19,080 nucleotides of DNA from Bacteroidia bacterium (GCA_905373625.1 CAJPTS010000012.1:1-19080), one strand, 5' to 3'; shown: positions 7,136 to 14,878, counted from the stretch's first letter. Translations and numbers: made by a program. The notes: a model not told the origin generated them from the letters alone.

Positions 7136-9952
7136 ATGCGAAAGAGGAGCAGTTTGTGTTTATTTCTTATTTCTCTGGCACGTAGCGTAGCTTTTATAGC
7201 TCCGTTAGTCTTTCTCTTCCTTACACTCGCCTCCTTTGTTCTCGCGCCCCCTTCCGTGCCCCCTGTTGCGTCTAAAATTCAGTCGCTACTTAAAGCACGT
7301 AATTTTGTAAGGGCGGAACGTATGACAGATTCGCTTGTGCGTGCGGGCGATACGTCTGCTTTTGTGCGCGAATCTCTTTCTATAGCCCTCCTAGGGCAAC
7401 ACAAACAGCTGGAGCGTGCTGAGCAGATTCTTAACGAATTACCGCGCACCCCTTACCGACTCTATTTGTTAGCGAAGATACAGTGTCTTGAATACAAATT
7501 TCAGGCTGCAATAGATACCTATCAGAGCTACATACCTGTTGCTGACAAGCTCCTGCTTTCAGATATCGAAGCCAAGCAAAATATCATAGAGTGTAAAAAT
7601 GCACTACAACTAGTAGAGACTTGTTATCGCCCTGTCCTTTACGAAAAGAGTCGTACTGGTTGGGATTCATTAGCAACAATTGCGCCGCTCGCCGCTTATC
7701 CTTATCGCCTTATCCCGTTGCCTGCTGCCTTGTATGGCGCGTATGATGACGCCGCGATACAACCACCATCGCTCGTGGCTTATCCCTCTGAACTGCAAAT
7801 AGGTGCACGTGTGGTGTATACGAATCGGAAATCAAAACATGGGCAACGCGATCTTTACTTTGTGGAACTGCGCACTAATAATGTATGGACGCCGCCAGCA
7901 GACTTGGGTACTGTCATAAACACGCCGTTTGATGAGGCGTTTGGGCTACTTTCAGACGACGGGTTGACGTTATATTTTTCCTCTTGCGGGCACTATGGTA
8001 TGGGCGGATTTGATATTTTTCGCACAACCTATGATCCTGTTCTGCGCCAATGGAAATCGCCTGAGAACCTCGGATTTCCTTATAATTCCCCTTATGACGA
8101 TTATTTATTAGGACTCCCAGACGCTTATGGGCGTATTGTGCTGGCTTCTAACCGTGGCATTGCGGCAGATAGTCTTCAGCTTTTTACGCTTTCTTATGAC
8201 CCCGAACAGATGTGCGAGGCATTGCATGGCACAGCGAACCTAGCAGAACGCGCACTCTTTCAGTTTACGGCACAGAGTACTCCGTCTGAATCTGTACGAG
8301 AAGTGCGTACTACGGCTAACCAAAATGCTCGTGAAAAACACTACCGCGAGGTTGATTCTGATGAGGAGTACCAAAAAGCGCTACAGACAGGGTATTCGGA
8401 GCAGCAACGAGCAGATTCTATACGAAAAGACCTGACCATCCTGCGTGAGCGGCTATGGAATGTAACAACCTCCGAGGCTAGAAAAGCGTTAGAAGTGCGC
8501 ATTACCTCTTTGGAAAATGAGATGCTTACGGCACAGCGAAAGGCCGATATAAATTTTGGTAAGGCAAGTCAGATTGAACAATATTACATAACGGGGCAGC
8601 GAACGCTTATCAATCAAGAAAATCAGACAGGAGCCTATATGGCAGATGCACCCAGTGCGCTTCACTTGGCGAAGCCTGCAAGCAGTGTAATGCAATCTAC
8701 GGAGCTCAAAGCGCTTGCTGAAATCGCACGGCAGTCCCCCACGTACAGAAAGGAAACCCAAGCTCTGTGGCAGCAGTACGCCACTATCAGATATATGCTG
8801 GAGGATTCTACTTCTTCAACTGTGAAAATAAGTAAAGCCGAACAAGAAGCAGCTCGTCAAAGTCAAATCTATGTAACAAAGTATCAGGCTAACATAAAAA
8901 CACGTCGCCGTATATTTTCGCAATGTTTAGCGGTGGCATATATGAAAGGTAATCGCGAAGCAAAGAAAATGATTTTTGCTGCCGAAGAAAAGGCGAAAGA
9001 GTACCATTTACTCGCGCAAACGCTCTTAAACAATAGATCAGTACAGGACGAGGGAGAAGCAGCGTTTTTTGCCTCTCTAGCCGAAGAGTTGGGGAACATG
9101 TATTACGAGGTAGCTTTTGCCTATGCATGGAATATGGATGCCTACCGAAAAAAAATGAATAAAAGCATCGCTCAGTACGAGGAACTCTTGTCTGTGGCTG
9201 CTCCGAACGTAAGCGTGTCTGATGCAAAGGCTGCACCTGAGTCAGAACTGGTACAGCTCCCCCCTAGTGTAGTGCGTCCTACGCCGAATACTACAGCGCC
9301 AACCGTTCCCGCGGGCGTAACCAAGTTAGAGGGTTTACAATTATTATCGCCTTCGCCTTATAGTACCGAAGATGACATTCCGCGAGATATTGAACAGCCA
9401 TCGGGGGTGGTGTATCGTTTACAACTTGGCGCATATAGTAACCCTATAGACCCGAGCCTTTTCATGGGGATGTATCCTATCATTGCCGAGACGCTACAGG
9501 GTGGTAAGATTCGTAAATATTATGCAGGGGCTTTCCAACGAAAGGAACAAGCGGATAAAGGCAAGCAAATAACCACACAAAAGGGCTTCCCCGATGCTTT
9601 TGTCGTGGCATGGTACAACGGACGTAAAGTAACATTGGCGCGTGCCGCATCGCTTGAAAACGAGACAAACGTAGTTCAAAAAGAAGTGGAGAAACCGACA
9701 GAGGGAGTGGGCAGCACCTATCAGGTTACGATTGGAACGTTTGATGGAGATTTGCCTTCATACGTAAGTGAAACTGTAAATTTATTAGCGCCCAGTAAGG
9801 AGATACAGAAGCGTTCTGTAGGAGACGGGCGCAACCTTTATTTTGTAGGAGGTTTTTCCGAAAAGATACAAGCTGAGCGTCTGCGTGACAATTTTTTGGC
9901 AAGCGGTTTTATAGAATCTACCATACAATTAGAGATCAAAGATGAGAGATGA
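7136..9952 (+). CDS. Envelope protein with TPR, PD40 propeller and SPOR-like domains
   Basis: This 938-aa protein starts with a hydrophobic signal or anchor (about residues 8-37, no lipobox). A TPR-like helical region follows (about 44-165). Next come WD40-like PD40 propeller blades (about 225-350, with VVYTNR, GLTLYFSSCGHYGMGGFDIFR and IVLASNRG) and a long charged helical or coiled-coil stretch (about 400-690). After a Pro/Thr-rich linker there are two SPOR-like units, about 760-828 (YRLQLGAYS ... KYYAGAF) and 862-935 (YQVTIGTF ... LYFVGGF). PD40/TPR proteins in Bacteroidetes often sit in envelope or T9SS machinery (PorE is an example), and SPOR domains bind denuded peptidoglycan in other bacteria. 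No OmpA domain is present. A peptidoglycan-linked envelope role is inference. It appears to be a single transcription unit. Confidence 0.75.
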   Translation: MRKRSSLCLFLISLARSVAFIAPLVFLFLTLASFVLAPPSVPPVASKIQSLLKARNFVRAERMTDSLVRAGDTSAFVRESLSIALLGQHKQLERAEQILNELPRTPYRLYLLAKIQCLEYKFQAAIDTYQSYIPVADKLLLSDIEAKQNIIECKNALQLVETCYRPVLYEKSRTGWDSLATIAPLAAYPYRLIPLPAALYGAYDDAAIQPPSLVAYPSELQIGARVVYTNRKSKHGQRDLYFVELRTNNVWTPPADLGTVINTPFDEAFGLLSDDGLTLYFSSCGHYGMGGFDIFRTTYDPVLRQWKSPENLGFPYNSPYDDYLLGLPDAYGRIVLASNRGIAADSLQLFTLSYDPEQMCEALHGTANLAERALFQFTAQSTPSESVREVRTTANQNAREKHYREVDSDEEYQKALQTGYSEQQRADSIRKDLTILRERLWNVTTSEARKALEVRITSLENEMLTAQRKADINFGKASQIEQYYITGQRTLINQENQTGAYMADAPSALHLAKPASSVMQSTELKALAEIARQSPTYRKETQALWQQYATIRYMLEDSTSSTVKISKAEQEAARQSQIYVTKYQANIKTRRRIFSQCLAVAYMKGNREAKKMIFAAEEKAKEYHLLAQTLLNNRSVQDEGEAAFFASLAEELGNMYYEVAFAYAWNMDAYRKKMNKSIAQYEELLSVAAPNVSVSDAKAAPESELVQLPPSVVRPTPNTTAPTVPAGVTKLEGLQLLSPSPYSTEDDIPRDIEQPSGVVYRLQLGAYSNPIDPSLFMGMYPIIAETLQGGKIRKYYAGAFQRKEQADKGKQITTQKGFPDAFVVAWYNGRKVTLARAASLENETNVVQKEVEKPTEGVGSTYQVTIGTFDGDLPSYVSETVNLLAPSKEIQKRSVGDGRNLYFVGGFSEKIQAERLRDNFLASGFIESTIQLEIKDER

Positions 9953-10090
9953 GATAAGCTAAAAATAAAGACAAGAGACGAAAGACGAGAGACGAAATGA
10001 ACGCTTTGCGCTACTTTTAACTCTTAACGGGCATTACTTGCGCCAAAGACGTGCTTCGCCCTGTGTTTGTCCAAAAATCTCTTCTGCAAC
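9953..10090. repeat. Purine-rich degenerate repeats after the TPR/PD40 gene
   Basis: Directly after the stop there is a run of imperfect GAGA/GACGAAA-type units (about 9940-10000). I see no ORF in the rest of this spacer. Confidence 0.4.
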
Positions 10091-10116
10091 AAACTAATGC
10101 TTATTAGTTTTTTTTT
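10091..10116 (+). terminator. Intrinsic terminator, TPR/PD40 gene
   Basis: AAACTAAT (10091-10098) pairs with ATTAGTTT (10103-10110) around GCTT, followed directly by six more T (10111-10116). It is AT-rich, so its strength is uncertain. It abuts the -7 element of the next gene. Confidence 0.7.
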
Positions 10117-10123
10117 ACATTTG
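10116..10123 (+). promoter_or_regulatory. Candidate -7 element for LRR/BACON gene 1
   Basis: TACATTTG is an exact TAnnTTTG match 24 bp before the ATG at 10148. A related TTTACATTT segment lies at the same distance before the paralogue at 14879. No good -33 TTTG is visible. Confidence 0.5.
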
Positions 10124-10147
10124 ACGCTAGTTCAATAAAAAAGAAAG

Positions 10148-12472
10148 ATGAAAAGAATTATCATTTCCAGTGCATTATGCACACTTTTATGCTTTACCTT
10201 TGGCTTTACCACAGTGCATGCCGAAGAGAGTAAAGTAGACATGAGCAAATGTATTACCCTCACCGTAAAGCAGGGCGCATCGATAAAACTAGACTTTGCA
10301 GCCTCTACCGCAGGAGTTTGGGTAAAAGTTACGGGCGTTAAGGATGAAAAAGAAGAGGAAGCACCTACAAAATTGCATGATTGGGATAAACAACCCCAGT
10401 ACGAGGCAGCTGGAACTGTGATAACAGTTTATGGAGCAATTGATAAGTTCCGAACTTATGATAATAATGCAAATCTCACGGCTTTAGACGTCTCGCAGAA
10501 TGTAAACCTAACGGAATTGTCTTGCGGTAGTAATCAATTATCTAGCTTAGACGTCTCGCAAAATGTAAACCTAACGGAATTGTCTTGCGGTAGTAATCAA
10601 TTATCTAGCTTAGACGTCTCGCAGAATGTAAACCTGACGGAATTGTATTGCGGTAGTAATCAATTATCTAGCCTAGATGTTACAAAAAATGTAAACTTGA
10701 TGAGATTAGGTTGCGGTTATAATCAACTAATTAGCTTAGATGTTAGTCAGAATGTAAACCTGACGTACCTAATGTGCGAAAACTGCCGATTATCTACTCT
10801 AGACGTCAGTCAAAATGTAAACCTATCGAAATTGTATTGCGGTAGTAATCAATTATCTAGCCTAGACGTAACGAAAAATCTAGATCTGACGGAATTGGAT
10901 TGCGAAGGTTGGCTCTTATCTAGCTTAGATGTCACGAAGAATGTAAAACTAACGAAATTGAATTGTAGTAATAATCAATTGTCTAGCTTAAATGTCACGA
11001 AGAATGTATACCTGACGGAATTGTGGTGCTATAGTAATCAATTAGCAAGCCTAGACGTCACAAAGAATGTAGAACTAATAGATTTGTTTTGCAGTAATAA
11101 TCAATTATCTAGCCTAGATGTTAGCCAGAATGTAAAACTGACGAAGTTGCAAATTTACAGAAACTGCTTTTCAACAAGCACACTAAACAACATCTATTGT
11201 CAGCTCTCTGACCAAACAGGAGGAGAACTAGTGCTTGTAGACGAAGAAGGCGATGTTCTAGACGAACTATTAGTAAGATCCACATGCAAGGTGATAACTG
11301 ATGCCAAAAACTGGGCAATTCGATACTTCGTTGGTGGTGATATAGAAGATATCACAGGTAACTATACTTGCGGTTCTACCTACGGGGTAACCTTCACTCC
11401 TACGACTATACAGAACTTATTTACAGCTCAAGGGGGGGGATGGAAAACAATGGTGACGAGTACAGGGAATTGGAAGTTAGATGAAACCACGCCTCTGCCC
11501 GATTGGCTTTCCGTAGAACCTAAACAAGGTAGCAATGGAACGCAGGTAACCGTTACAGCTAAGCCTAATGCGGGAAATGCAATGCGCCGAGCTGCATTAG
11601 TATTTGTTCTTACAGATGATGCTACAACAAAACAAGTCGTTCTGTTTACTCAAACAAGCCCTTCTATTTCGGTTACTCCCTTCAAAGAGTATATCTTCCC
11701 CGCTGCGGGCGAAATGAAAACAGATTTCGTTACCGTAGAAAGCACGGGGGCATGGACTGTTAGCAGTTCTAATGCAGAGTGGTTTCCTGTGGAAAAGAAA
11801 GAAGGCGAAGCAGGTACTACAAAAGTCACCATTAAAACAGATGCTAATAATAGCAAGGACGAACGTCGTACCGAGCTCTCTTTTGCGCTGAAAGACAACC
11901 CTAATGTTAAGCAGGTGGTGACGCTAAAGCAAAAAGGAGCGTCTATCTCTGTAACCCCCTCCCAAGAATACACCTTTCCCTACGTAGGTGAAACGAAGAC
12001 TTTTACCGTAGAAAGCTCAATGGTCTGGACAGTTACGGCTTCTAATGCAGAGTGGTTAACTATTGAGCCAAAATCTGGTGCAGCAGGTACTGCAACAGTT
12101 ACTGTCAAAGCTGATGCAAATAGCAACGAGGAGGAACGGAGTACTGAGCTTACTTTTGCATTGAAAGATAATGCAGATGTTAAGCAGGTGGTAAAAGTAA
12201 AACAAGCCGTGAATCCCAATGCAGTGGAAGATGTCCTCTTTGCAGGCATTTCGGTTGCTCCAAATCCGTTCTCTTCGCAACTAAAAATTAAGAACGAAGA
12301 GGCGGTAAATGTGCGTTACGAACTGGTAAATACGAAGGGGGTAATGGTCTGCTCTGGCGTTTTACAAGGCGTTGAAACAGAGCTTAATACAGAGAAGATT
12401 CCTGCTGGCGCTTATTTGCTTCGCATTCTTGCGGGTAGTGAAAGTAAAACGCTGCGGGTGGTGAAGGAATAG
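10148..12472 (+). CDS. LRR + BACON surface protein with T9SS sorting domain (paralogue 1)
   Basis: This is a 774-aa exported protein. The signal peptide is about 1-25, cleaved near VHA. A conserved N-terminal segment follows, then eleven 21-residue leucine-rich repeats (about 113-343, consensus LDVSQNVNLTELxCxxNQLSS) with a Cys in most units. A linker (STLNN ... CQL ... DAKNWAIRY) leads to one divergent and two typical BACON domains (about 414-688). The T9SS type A sorting domain ends the protein (VAPNPF ... YELVNTKGVMV ... IPAGAYLLRI ... LRVVKE). LRR and BACON domains are binding modules, so a surface adhesin or glycan/protein-binding role is inferred; no catalytic domain is seen. Its last 234 bp are identical to the end of the gene at 14879. 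Confidence 0.9.
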   Translation: MKRIIISSALCTLLCFTFGFTTVHAEESKVDMSKCITLTVKQGASIKLDFAASTAGVWVKVTGVKDEKEEEAPTKLHDWDKQPQYEAAGTVITVYGAIDKFRTYDNNANLTALDVSQNVNLTELSCGSNQLSSLDVSQNVNLTELSCGSNQLSSLDVSQNVNLTELYCGSNQLSSLDVTKNVNLMRLGCGYNQLISLDVSQNVNLTYLMCENCRLSTLDVSQNVNLSKLYCGSNQLSSLDVTKNLDLTELDCEGWLLSSLDVTKNVKLTKLNCSNNQLSSLNVTKNVYLTELWCYSNQLASLDVTKNVELIDLFCSNNQLSSLDVSQNVKLTKLQIYRNCFSTSTLNNIYCQLSDQTGGELVLVDEEGDVLDELLVRSTCKVITDAKNWAIRYFVGGDIEDITGNYTCGSTYGVTFTPTTIQNLFTAQGGGWKTMVTSTGNWKLDETTPLPDWLSVEPKQGSNGTQVTVTAKPNAGNAMRRAALVFVLTDDATTKQVVLFTQTSPSISVTPFKEYIFPAAGEMKTDFVTVESTGAWTVSSSNAEWFPVEKKEGEAGTTKVTIKTDANNSKDERRTELSFALKDNPNVKQVVTLKQKGASISVTPSQEYTFPYVGETKTFTVESSMVWTVTASNAEWLTIEPKSGAAGTATVTVKADANSNEEERSTELTFALKDNADVKQVVKVKQAVNPNAVEDVLFAGISVAPNPFSSQLKIKNEEAVNVRYELVNTKGVMVCSGVLQGVETELNTEKIPAGAYLLRILAGSESKTLRVVKE
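10484..11176 (+). repeat. 63-bp tandem repeats encoding LRRs (11 units)
   Basis: Eleven consecutive in-frame units of 63 bp each encode one 21-residue LRR. Units 1 and 2 (10484-10546 and 10547-10609) differ at a single base; later units are more diverged. Confidence 0.9.
12239..12472 (+). repeat. 234-bp exact repeat, copy 1 (T9SS sorting domain)
   Basis: Read base by base, this segment is identical to 18557-18790. It covers the sorting domain through the stop codon. The sequences diverge immediately after the stop. Confidence 0.95.
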
Positions 12473-12499
12473 CACAATAACGTATAGAAAATAATGAGC

Positions 12500-12530
12500 A
12501 GAGTGCTTCTAAAAGAGGTACTCTTTTTTT
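12500..12530 (+). terminator. Intrinsic terminator after LRR/BACON gene 1
   Basis: AGAGTGC (12500-12506) pairs with GTACTCT (12518-12524, one G-U), with inner pairing of CTTCT and AGAGG possible, followed by a T7 run. Confidence 0.8.
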
Positions 12531-12703
12531 ATCTACAAATTCTACGTACAGCGTTTTTTCGCCAGAAGGCACACACTAAGTTGGCGTAGGGGAGTGTCTG
12601 TTTTATGCAACTAGCTTTTTAGATAGACGTATTTTTACACCAGTCTATGTAAGTAGGTGAGGAAACAGCACATTCTTTAGACTAAATATGTATTGTAAAA
12701 CTA
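12531..12703. other. Non-coding spacer before the RiPP-like cluster
   Basis: No ORF with support and no further terminator or clear repeat. Together with the terminator and promoter it makes the 335-bp gap 12473-12807. Confidence 0.4.
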
Positions 12704-12734
12704 TTTGGAAAAGTCCAACAAAAAAAAAACTTTG
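12704..12734 (+). promoter_or_regulatory. Candidate promoter of the RiPP-like cluster, with A10 tract
   Basis: TTTG (12704-12707) is separated by exactly 19 nt from AAACTTTG (12727-12734), one mismatch from the TAnnTTTG -7 consensus. This is the best-spaced Bacteroidetes-type promoter in the window. An uninterrupted run of ten A (12720-12729) spans the end of the spacer and the start of the -7 box. Transcription would start near 12741, giving a leader of about 65 nt. Confidence 0.55.
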
Positions 12735-12739
12735 TGGCG

Positions 12740-12759
12740 CGAATTTGCGAGGCAAATCG
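12740..12759 (+). other. Small hairpin at the predicted 5' end of the cluster mRNA
   Basis: ATTTGC (12743-12748) pairs with GCAAAT (12752-12757) over a GAG loop, extended by CG/CG with one bulged A. It could stabilise the transcript. The function is speculative. Confidence 0.35.
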
Positions 12760-12807
12760 TACGAGATGTACAATAACAGATAAGTTTAACCAACAAATAG
12801 GTAGAAA

Positions 12808-12999
12808 ATGTTTGAATTAGGAGAAATACGCCGTACACGCGAAGCATTGGAAAATGCGATTACAGAACCTTGTGTTAATGAAGCTCCTCGAAATTGTGGC
12901 TGCGATGGTTGTTCTGGTACTTGCGATGGAACTTGCGAAGATACCTGTAAAAATGGATGTTATGGGTGTGGCAATATGTCAGATAATAAAGTAGGATAA
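12808..12999 (+). CDS. Cys-rich RiPP precursor peptide with CX3 repeats (putative)
   Basis: This 63-aa ORF has nine Cys: 22, 30, 32, 35, 39, 43, 47, 51 and 54. The first 29 residues form a charged leader-like segment (MFELGEIRRTREALENAITE). Residues 30-55 form a core dominated by a CX3 period (CSGT, CDGT, CEDT, CKNG), flanked by CXC and CXXC and rich in Gly, Asp and Thr. The ORF lies 81 bp before a radical SAM/SPASM maturase, the normal arrangement for a radical-SAM RiPP precursor. CXXX-repeat peptides with dedicated radical SAM maturases have been described in Bacteroidetes and Firmicutes, and this fits that pattern; membership is unverified. A metallothionein-like peptide is the main alternative. 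No double-Gly cleavage site is evident. Confidence 0.75.
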   Translation: MFELGEIRRTREALENAITEPCVNEAPRNCGCDGCSGTCDGTCEDTCKNGCYGCGNMSDNKVG

Positions 13000-13021
13000 T
13001 AGCACAGAAGCAGTTTTTTCA

Positions 13022-13035
13022 ACGTCAAAAGACGT
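13022..13035 (+). other. Hairpin between precursor and maturase genes
   Basis: ACGTC (13022-13026) and GACGT (13031-13035) form a perfect 5-bp stem with an AAAA loop in the 81-bp gap. No T-run follows, so it is not a standard terminator. It could tune the peptide-to-enzyme ratio. Confidence 0.35.
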
Positions 13036-13080
13036 ACTAATTCTACAAACGAGGAATCTTTTTGTCACTGAGAAGAGTTT

Positions 13081-14226
13081 ATGGAACGTACAATTTATAT
13101 AGCAACTAACGTTTCTTGTAATCTGAATTGCATTTATTGCTACGAGGATAAGTCTAGTAAAGAGACTTTTGATCTGGAGGCGACAAAACAGAAACTAGCT
13201 GTCGAATTAGCAACTAAAACAAAAGATGGTACTATAATTGCGCTCCATGGTGGCGAACCATTCATGGTTTTTCCTAAAATAAAAGCTCTGTGTGAATGGC
13301 TCTGGGATCAAAATTTCCCAGAACCGTTCAGATTTTTTGCGACATCGAATAGTACACTTATTCATGGAGAAATAATGGAATGGCTAGCAAAGCACAAACA
13401 ACAGTTTATTGTAGGTCTGAGCTTGGATGGTGATAGAGAAATGCAAAATATCAATCGTAGCAACTCGTTTGACCAGATTGACATTGATTTTATCTCACAA
13501 ACTTGGCCACAGCAGGGGATAAAAATGACGATAAGTCCTCTAACATTACCGACTCTTGCACGTGGAATTATTTTTTTGCATAAAAGAGGTATTCGGGAGA
13601 TTTCTGCAAACCTTGCAGAAATGATAGACTGGTCGAAACGGGAGTATCTAACAGTCTATCAGCGTGAATTACAGAGATTAGCAGAGTTCTATTTGCGTTA
13701 CCCTGAAATACAGAGATGCTCACTATTTAAGGTTCATTTCTCTACTTTTCTAATGCCAGATCATGCGATCAGAAAATGGTGTGGCGTTGGTACGGATATG
13801 AAAGTCTGTGACATTAATGGAAAAACATATTCGTGTCATCTTTTCTTTGAGTCTGTATGCGGAAAAGAAAAATCTGAAAAGGCTAAAGATATTGACTTTT
13901 CGAAACCAGATGTTTATATTTCGAAGACGTGTAGTGGCTGTGTACTTTACCCGATTTGTCCTACTTGTTATGGCTCGAATTACATAGCCCGAGGCAGTGT
14001 TGCTGAGCGCGATATGGCGATATGCGCATTGAATAAAGTGCGTTTTTATGAAGTAGCTCGCTTTGAGTACGAACGCTTAGTAAAAAGTAATACTGACATT
14101 CAATCCCTCTCGGACAGTGAAAAATACCAAAGAGCGCAAACACTGAAAGGACTAGAAAAAATAATCTCTTTTCTCAACAGTTTTTCCGTAGAAAAATGCA
14201 TTAGCGGCGCAGTAATCTCACAGTGA
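13081..14226 (+). CDS. Radical SAM/SPASM peptide maturase
   Basis: This is a 381-aa radical SAM enzyme. The SAM-cluster ligands are C13, C17 and C20 (CX3CX2C in CNLNCIYCYE), with a GGEP-type SAM-binding motif at 57-60. A C-terminal SPASM-type region binds auxiliary Fe-S clusters: C234, C243, C252, C260, C284, C287, C293, C296 and C315, including CX2CX5CX2C at 284-296. Enzymes of this architecture install thioether, C-C or related crosslinks in ribosomal peptides, and the adjacent Cys-rich ORF is the likely substrate. There is almost no sequence before the first cluster, so no N-terminal RRE domain is present. The exact chemistry cannot be read from sequence. The stop codon overlaps the start of the GNAT-like gene. 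Confidence 0.88.
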   Translation: MERTIYIATNVSCNLNCIYCYEDKSSKETFDLEATKQKLAVELATKTKDGTIIALHGGEPFMVFPKIKALCEWLWDQNFPEPFRFFATSNSTLIHGEIMEWLAKHKQQFIVGLSLDGDREMQNINRSNSFDQIDIDFISQTWPQQGIKMTISPLTLPTLARGIIFLHKRGIREISANLAEMIDWSKREYLTVYQRELQRLAEFYLRYPEIQRCSLFKVHFSTFLMPDHAIRKWCGVGTDMKVCDINGKTYSCHLFFESVCGKEKSEKAKDIDFSKPDVYISKTCSGCVLYPICPTCYGSNYIARGSVAERDMAICALNKVRFYEVARFEYERLVKSNTDIQSLSDSEKYQRAQTLKGLEKIISFLNSFSVEKCISGAVISQ

Positions 14227-14768
14227 TGCAGTTTTTATTCCGACATTCTCTTGTCGAAGATTATCCGTTTTATCAAGTTTGTTTTGATTGTGAAGTTTAT
14301 TATTCGTATTTGCATGGCGAACAACGGATTCGAGACTTTAAGCTTTATCTCGAAAGAGGGGGAGTAGAGAGTTTTAAGTTTGTATTCTTTAGAAATACTG
14401 ACCTCGGCATAATACCATTAGGGTTCTGTCATTTTTATCCTAGCGATACGGAAAAAGAGTATGAGATCGGCGGAGGCATTACTCCAAGTCTTTTTAATGC
14501 GGGATATGGGGTATATTCTTATGCGCAAATTCTTGCTTATATTTTTACCTGTCGGTCTGATATTCGCTTTAGGGTTGGAGTTCTGAAAACCAATCAGCGC
14601 TCCTTAAAAATTCACTTCGCATTTGGTTTTCAGTTAATAGGTGAGTTTGATCGTCGGCTACAACTTACATTAACCCGCGCTGCTTTTGATAACGAATTTG
14701 TTCGATGTCTTTTACTACGCAGTTCACTTGAATATAGATACCCATTACAAAGCTTGACCATAAATTAG
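14226..14768 (+). CDS. GNAT-fold acetyltransferase-like protein
   Basis: This is a 180-aa protein from the ATG at 14226; a GTG at 14223 is also in frame and either start overlaps the maturase stop (TGATG). The pattern fits a GNAT/RimJ-RimL-type fold: a strand ending LGFCHFYP, then EYEIGGGITPSLFNAGYGVY leading into a helix, then RFRVGVLKTNQRSLKIHFAFGFQLIGEF, where an asparagine precedes RSLKIHFAFGF as in the GNAT motif B region. The canonical Q/RxxGxG/A acetyl-CoA loop is only weakly matched (NAGYGV). Overlap with the maturase gene implies coupled translation and a shared pathway. Acetylation of the modified peptide, or self-protection, is inference. Confidence 0.65.
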   Translation: MQFLFRHSLVEDYPFYQVCFDCEVYYSYLHGEQRIRDFKLYLERGGVESFKFVFFRNTDLGIIPLGFCHFYPSDTEKEYEIGGGITPSLFNAGYGVYSYAQILAYIFTCRSDIRFRVGVLKTNQRSLKIHFAFGFQLIGEFDRRLQLTLTRAAFDNEFVRCLLLRSSLEYRYPLQSLTIN

Positions 14769-14843
14769 CAAATAAAGAACGCTGCTCTGTATATGCTCAC
14801 ATTGTGCAAAATGCTCCTAAATTGCTGCGTGCTAGTTCGTCTC

Positions 14844-14860
14844 TTTACATTTTTTGTAAA
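14844..14860 (+). promoter_or_regulatory. Inverted repeat / altered -7 region before LRR/BACON gene 2
   Basis: TTTACA (14844-14849) and TGTAAA (14855-14860) are an exact inverted repeat around five T, 18 bp before the ATG at 14879. TTTACATTT also occurs at the matching place before the paralogue (10114). Here the T run is six rather than three before G, so the TAnnTTTG element is broken. It could be an operator or a weakened promoter. Confidence 0.35.
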
Positions 14861-14878
14861 CTAAATGACATTATAATT

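Noticed and set aside
10484..11176. Regular 63-bp repeats considered as a CRISPR-like array
   Set aside because: The repeats are contiguous, in frame and encode LRRs; there are no unique spacers.
11650..12249. Minus-strand ORFs opposite BACON domains here and at 602-841, 17479-17727 and 18316-18567
   Set aside because: They have near-identical translations because they are antisense to the same repeated domain. No promoter or independent coding signal was seen.
12808..12999. Cys-rich ORF as a stand-alone metallothionein or ferredoxin
   Set aside because: CX3 spacing does not match ferredoxin clusters, and the maturase next door makes a RiPP precursor more likely. Metal binding is not excluded.
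14804..14878. GTG-initiated 25-codon extension of the second LRR/BACON protein
   Set aside because: The paralogue's signal peptide aligns from the ATG at 14879, and the extension would bury the signal peptide.
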